DNA of 64,000 bases from Liolophura sinensis. Lineage: Eukaryota > Mollusca > Polyplacophora > Chitonida > Chitonidae. Every line of letters starts with the position of its first letter. Positions within the stretch are counted from its first letter, which is position 1. Positions 59,305-64,000 of this stretch are shown piece after piece. Location of the stretch: the NCBI RefSeq assembly GCF_032854445.1, contig NC_088301.1, positions 24,216,226-24,280,225 on the forward strand, read 5' to 3'. The notes under the pieces were generated by a model, which saw only the letters and a program-made list of their open reading frames with translations, did no database searches and had not been told where the DNA came from. Position numbers and translations under genes: made by a program.

Positions 59305-59358
59305 CCCCTACCCCACTCCCCCCACCCCACTACACCTCCCCCCCACCCCACCAACCCG
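59305..59358 (-). other. Dense C-rich tract (minus-strand G-quadruplex / i-motif potential)
   Basis: Over 50 bases of repeated CCCC runs separated by A or T-containing loops of 1-5 nt. On the minus strand this is a multi-run G4 motif. Confidence 0.5.
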
Positions 59359-62300
59359 AATTTCTGCATAATTGGATAGATCCAGGTGAGGGCCCTGAAG
59401 TATCCAGTTTTACCCGCCAAGCCCCTCTTTCAAATGGCTTTAAAATGGCATCTGCTTAACACTTTCAATACCTAGTGCCCGGGCCAAGCAGGCCCTGGGG
59501 TCAGGCTAGCGAGAGAGAAAAAAAGTCTCTTTTCAAAACCTTTTCAAAAGCCAAACCACTTGATCAAACCGAACACCAGAAGGTCATTTCCAAAAGAAAC
59601 ACGTGACTGCCAAAAACGCTGTTAAATTTAAAATGGCAATTCAAATATAAACGGATTTTTAAGAGAACATCTATAAAACCGACCTATACCTATATCGTAC
59701 TAAAGCACCAGAGTCCATCCACGAGCAAGGGGACGCAATTGGTGGATACCTTGCAGTGTGGCAGTAGAGCGCCACCGCGTGCTTTCGATATACAAGCTTA
59801 CAATTGGTTTCCGAAACACAAAACGCAAGCATGCATGGTCAACTTATACACAATCGAAGCAGAACAGTTTATGTACATTTTAGCCGCCTGTATCGTGTTT
59901 AAAGCTGTCATTTTTCTTAAAAAAAAATAAACTATTTGTACAATCGGATAGCACCCGAAGTGCAGCTTACGTAGAACTATGTACATATACTGACACTCAG
60001 CCGCGGTTATTTCCGCAAACAAATATCGATTTTGTGTTCCGGCCGGCAGGTGGCGCCCTCTCCAAGAAACAGACAACTTCAGGGGCCAGCACCGCTCTAC
60101 TACAACTCCACATATTCGACTCGTGCTTCATGGTATAGCTGCCACGTTGTCCACTCTTAGCTTGTCGTACCGGTACAGTTAACAAATAAACAACGCATCC
60201 AACAAAATATCTGATCTTTTCTATAGATCAACATTTCAAGATTACAGATAGCCAGTTTCCTTTTCTTGACGGAAATCACAATATAAAGGCATGGAATATA
60301 GTGTCCACCGGCTTTCTGTGGTTTCTTTAACCAAACTGTAGGCAAAAGGTTATACTTATGGCTGCAGTGCAATGTGTTGTTGAAATATCTAAGTATATTT
60401 CTAAGTCTACAAACTGTGCCTTTAAGTTATATTTTGTAGAACAGTAACCGACAAGATTACACATATACACAGCTCGGCTCTTAAAATGATTTGTATACAG
60501 GTAACCAGTAGTCTAGTATAAGTCTGTAAGGTTTCTGTGAACCCAGCGTTTGTTATATTGGCTTCATGGGTATATAAACCGAGTTTTTGGCAGAACCCTG
60601 CGAAAATCCCTCAATTCATGGAGCCTCGCTCCGTATCTAGGGGAGTGGCATCGGTCGGCGTATATATGTCGGGCAACCAGGCTGCGGAAAGATCGGAGAA
60701 CAAAGTTTATTCAGCCTCTGTGACCTTGACACCGTGATGTCGAAATATTTGGCCGCCCGGTAAAGGTGTACCGCTTCCACGTTTTCCCTCCGTATTTGTG
60801 ATGTAGCTTGGCGAGTTAGCGGTGTTTTAGCCGACAGCCTCCGCTGATATTACGTGCTCTATAAACAGTTTGACAGTGGAACGTGCGTGTTGGCCCGGTC
60901 CACACTGGAAGGCTTGATAAACGACGATTTGCTAAGGTCGGTCTGCTGTTTTCTCAGTAATGGCAAGTACTCCGAAACTTCTCCGTGATCCAGACCGCCG
61001 GATTGACACAGTATTAAACTATTACATTTTCAAACAAGTTGAAAATTGTGAGAGTTACTTCCACCAGCGTTTGCGGAAGACTTGTAATGGGAGTCAGACA
61101 CAGACTGAACGGCGAGAGGGTGAGAGAGAAAAATAGGAGTGGGGGGGGGGGGGAGGTGAAAGCAAATAGTAGGACAACTACATGTGGTTAAGAAAGATAG
61201 CAAATATAAAGTTGTGAATGTATAAACTGGCCTATCGACTGCTAAACAAGAAGAACTTTGTATAGAGACTTGGCTACTCTAACACTATTTGCACAATTCC
61301 CAACAGAGTACATGTATACGTTCCGAAAGTTCACCAACGTGTTTCGAACATTAAACTGAACTGTCTTCTTTATAAAAAGAGAGCGTTTGAGTGTAGGGCT
61401 TTGTTACAAATTTCATTCCATAATTTACCCAATTCAAGCCTTGCTCAAAGCGAGTTAGGAGTCAGTTTAGCTGGACATTAACTTCAACCTGTTATGAAGT
61501 GCCAGTATTTTGTATAAGGGCTAATTTAATGGATTTCCCCCCAGAATAAGCATGCAACTTAATTTTGAACAACGGACGCAATATCTGGCCAAATTCATAA
61601 AACATCATTACAAGACATGCATTATATACAGTAACTGTCCAAAACATATACCGGTGATTATAATGTACCAAATGCCTGCAAGGGGCCCATGTTCTTCCGT
61701 ATCATAATACTATCTCGTTAGGCCTATATCATTTGAACCACGATCCACTGCTTGCAAAATATCACATCATTGCTCTTTTCATCGGCTATAGCCTAAATTT
61801 GATCTTCAAAACTGCAGGTCATATGTAAAGTTTTCATAAATATGACCGGAGATATCAAGAAGAACGCTTGGTGCAAATTTCAGCAGTTTATCTAGGTATT
61901 CTAGAGTAAATCACAACAAAGGAACAAATCAATTCGACATGTCAGTTGATTATACACACTGTCTTTTACGATTAAACAAAGAGATTGCTCTCATGCATAT
62001 CTAAGGTTCATTCTCATGTGAACATTACACTGTGCAAACGACAAACGGGTGTCGTCAAATACTTATTGTTACCGAGGTCAAACAACCATTGAGAGCGGGG
62101 ACTCTACAAATACCTTCACCAAGGCCGGATTTGAACCCGCGCCTCGTTTGTCCTCGCGATTTTTTAAAACTACCTCAATATAACTAACGTAACAAAGTCC
62201 GTAGCGAAGTGTTATGCTTTATTGGAACATGTAACACATTCCTAGCTGGTTATAAGTGTCCAATGGATAGCCAGGCGATAGGTGTTGCCAGACCCTCCCT

Positions 62301-62721
62301 CTCCACACCGCCCCCCACCTCCACACCGCCCCCCCCCCCCCCCAGCTTTCCCCATGATATAGTGTAGTTCTTGCAATCACCCACATGCTCCTAAAACACC
62401 ACCTGGGCAGTTCACTTTTTTGGTGAATTTTTTTAGGTGTATATACTGTAGCGGCCAAGATAGACATGAAAGCCTTTACCTGACACACTGCAAGCCGCTT
62501 TTGTCCCTTTAGGCTATGCCCTATTCATTATATGCTGATGTCAAAAGTACTGAAGTCGGAACTTCTTTGCGTATTGACGTGGTAGCGGTTCGTGTACTGA
62601 CCTATACACGTGTATACATTTTTAGGCAACTCCTTCAATGCGCCCTCAAGCGACGGTACGTTAACGGTCCGGCATCTCAATAAAAGGGTTCTAGATAGGA
62701 TAACGGGGCACTTACACGCCA

Positions 62722-62746
62722 TCCCCCCCCCCCCCCCCCCCCCCCG
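62722..62746. repeat. Poly-C run of about 24
   Basis: Uninterrupted C tract. Shorter homopolymers of the same kind are at 62331-62343 (C), 61141-61152 (G), 35014-35027 (G) and 37977-37989 (G). Lengths may be affected by sequencing error. Confidence 0.85.
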
Positions 62747-64000
62747 AGGAAAACCTGCTTCAGACGGACCATTTCCAGCTCACATTTATTACATAACATC
62801 TAACTCGACCTGTTATATCACCCCAGCCGTGTAGTTATCTGTTTTTGGACACTAGCGTTTTGTTCAATTCCTTACAAAACATATATAGCCATTTCAGACG
62901 TTAAAAGGTATACCGTTAACTTAACGGTTTTAGAGTTTTTGAGGGATAATGCAAGGATGATTGTAAGTGACCAGGTGGGACAAATGAAGCGTAGATACGA
63001 GGCAATTGAACAGTAATGCATATTAGAATGAAAAAGAGGCTTGTGTTCTTCCAACACCAAGGTTCTGTAAGATATAATGGGAGCATATTTTGTCTTAAAA
63101 GGGCACGTTATACTTTGGAAGTTGTTCATGGCTTTCGTGAGCTGATGAATATATACCTACAAACTGACCGGAAGCCATAAAAACTGCAAGACAACCATTC
63201 AGCCTGTAATGTGTTTTACAATTACCATCCAGTGTGCATCCATAAACACGTATAAGCTAAGCCGATTGATATATGTAAAAAAAGATTACATTAATCTAAA
63301 ATAAATAAGTGGATGTGCATTAATTTGTTTAATAAACCACTTATTTGGTCACGACCGGCCTTCAGTGAATAAATGACAAGTTTTACGGTTAATAAAAATG
63401 GGGAAATGAAACTGATTGTGTGAAAGATGAGTTTAGTTTGACAAGTCTCTATATATTTAGTGAGCTACTGAAGGAAACGGTGAGTAGAATTTGGACAAAA
63501 CTCTTTAAAGGTACGTAAACCAACGGGAAAGCCAGATTGTAACGTGCATTCTGGAATCCTCTGAGATGATGTTAAGCGCAACGATATAGAAAATAGTTGG
63601 TCACACAAACAAATGTTTCTTGACTTCGTATTCAACAAATGAATTCTGAATTGTGCCGAATGAAGAAGGATTGGTGGAGTAAGGGAAATATATAGGTGAA
63701 CCTACGAAGTCATATAAAGTGCATGAATGTATTGAGAGCATCGATGAATGGATTTTGGGTGGAGTGAATAGGGCAAAGCAAGGAAGACTAGGTCATTGTA
63801 TCCTGACAGGTTCCTGATGGTAATCCCTGTGAAAACGTATAGATCGAGCTATGACAGAAGCTGAAATGGAGAACGTCTCCATGTAGTAAATCAAGATCAT
63901 AGTCTCTGAGAGATGATGTGTTATAATAACAGAATACTTTCTAACATCACTCGGACAAGAGACTGTCTGTTAAAATTAATAGACTCTTTTTTTTTTCAGT

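Larger units (their letters stand above)
57001..64000. other. No gene supported (57.0-64.0 kb)
   Basis: Unique AT-rich DNA with homopolymer C/G runs, the C-rich tract at 59.3 kb, a repeat-poor block at 59.36-59.55 kb and another at 60.75-61.08 kb. A minus-strand GGGTTCAAATCC-like B box at about 62120-62132 lacks a tRNA fold. AATAAA signals occur at 57946 and 58192. Confidence 0.5.

Noticed and set aside
62100-62160. Possible tRNA gene or pseudogene on the minus strand
   Set aside because: Only a B-box-like word; no cloverleaf could be drawn.
1-64000. CRISPR array, operon or prokaryotic mobile system
   Set aside because: No direct repeats with unique spacers, no dense ORFs; the DNA is clearly animal.

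Overview
The window looks like animal genomic DNA, about 40% GC by eye, with one confidently identified protein-coding gene. I see no operons, prokaryotic signals, CRISPR arrays, rRNA or functional tRNA genes. The gene is an intronless SoxC (Sox4/11/12-type) HMG-box transcription factor at 53727..54770 (+). Its HMG-box and C-terminal features, together with several abundant tRNA-derived SINE families that I associate with molluscs, suggest a lophotrochozoan, most probably a mollusc. The species cannot be fixed from sequence alone.

Layout. 1-32 kb is gene-poor DNA with scattered SINEs, two unnamed dispersed repeat families (called E and F here), minisatellites at 9.6 and 15.6-16.1 kb, and a MITE nested in an older SINE-like sequence at 29.3 kb. 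32.1-33.8 kb is a cluster of three to four different minisatellites with one SINE between them. 34.6-43.4 kb holds more SINEs, an (AT)n tract, a 101-bp higher-order minisatellite at 38 kb and an inverted SINE pair at 42.85-43.35 kb. 44.4-46.0 kb is repeat-poor, relatively GC-rich, and looks regulatory. 47.7-48.76 kb is a pile-up of three independent SINE insertions, each with a perfect target-site duplication (TSD); one of them is a head-to-tail SINE dimer. 49.6-53.4 kb leads into SoxC and contains a motif-rich candidate enhancer near 51.4-51.7 kb. 53.45-53.6 kb is a recognisable core promoter (CCAAT boxes, E-box, TATA, TCAGT initiator). SoxC is followed by an AT-rich 3' UTR with Pumilio-type elements and a long hairpin. 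56.6-57.0 kb carries a perfect PBX-PREP motif. From there to 64 kb no further gene could be supported.

How the parts may work together. A short single-exon developmental regulator alone in more than 50 kb of non-coding DNA is the usual arrangement for a gene with distant enhancers. The low-repeat, motif-rich blocks listed here are candidates for those enhancers, but that is inference: none can be shown functional without comparison to other species or chromatin data. I found no new enzymatic or defence system. The most unusual structures are the TSD-flanked dimeric SINE, the nested MITE, the two unnamed repeat families, the minisatellite cluster and the upstream-ORF arrangement of SoxC.
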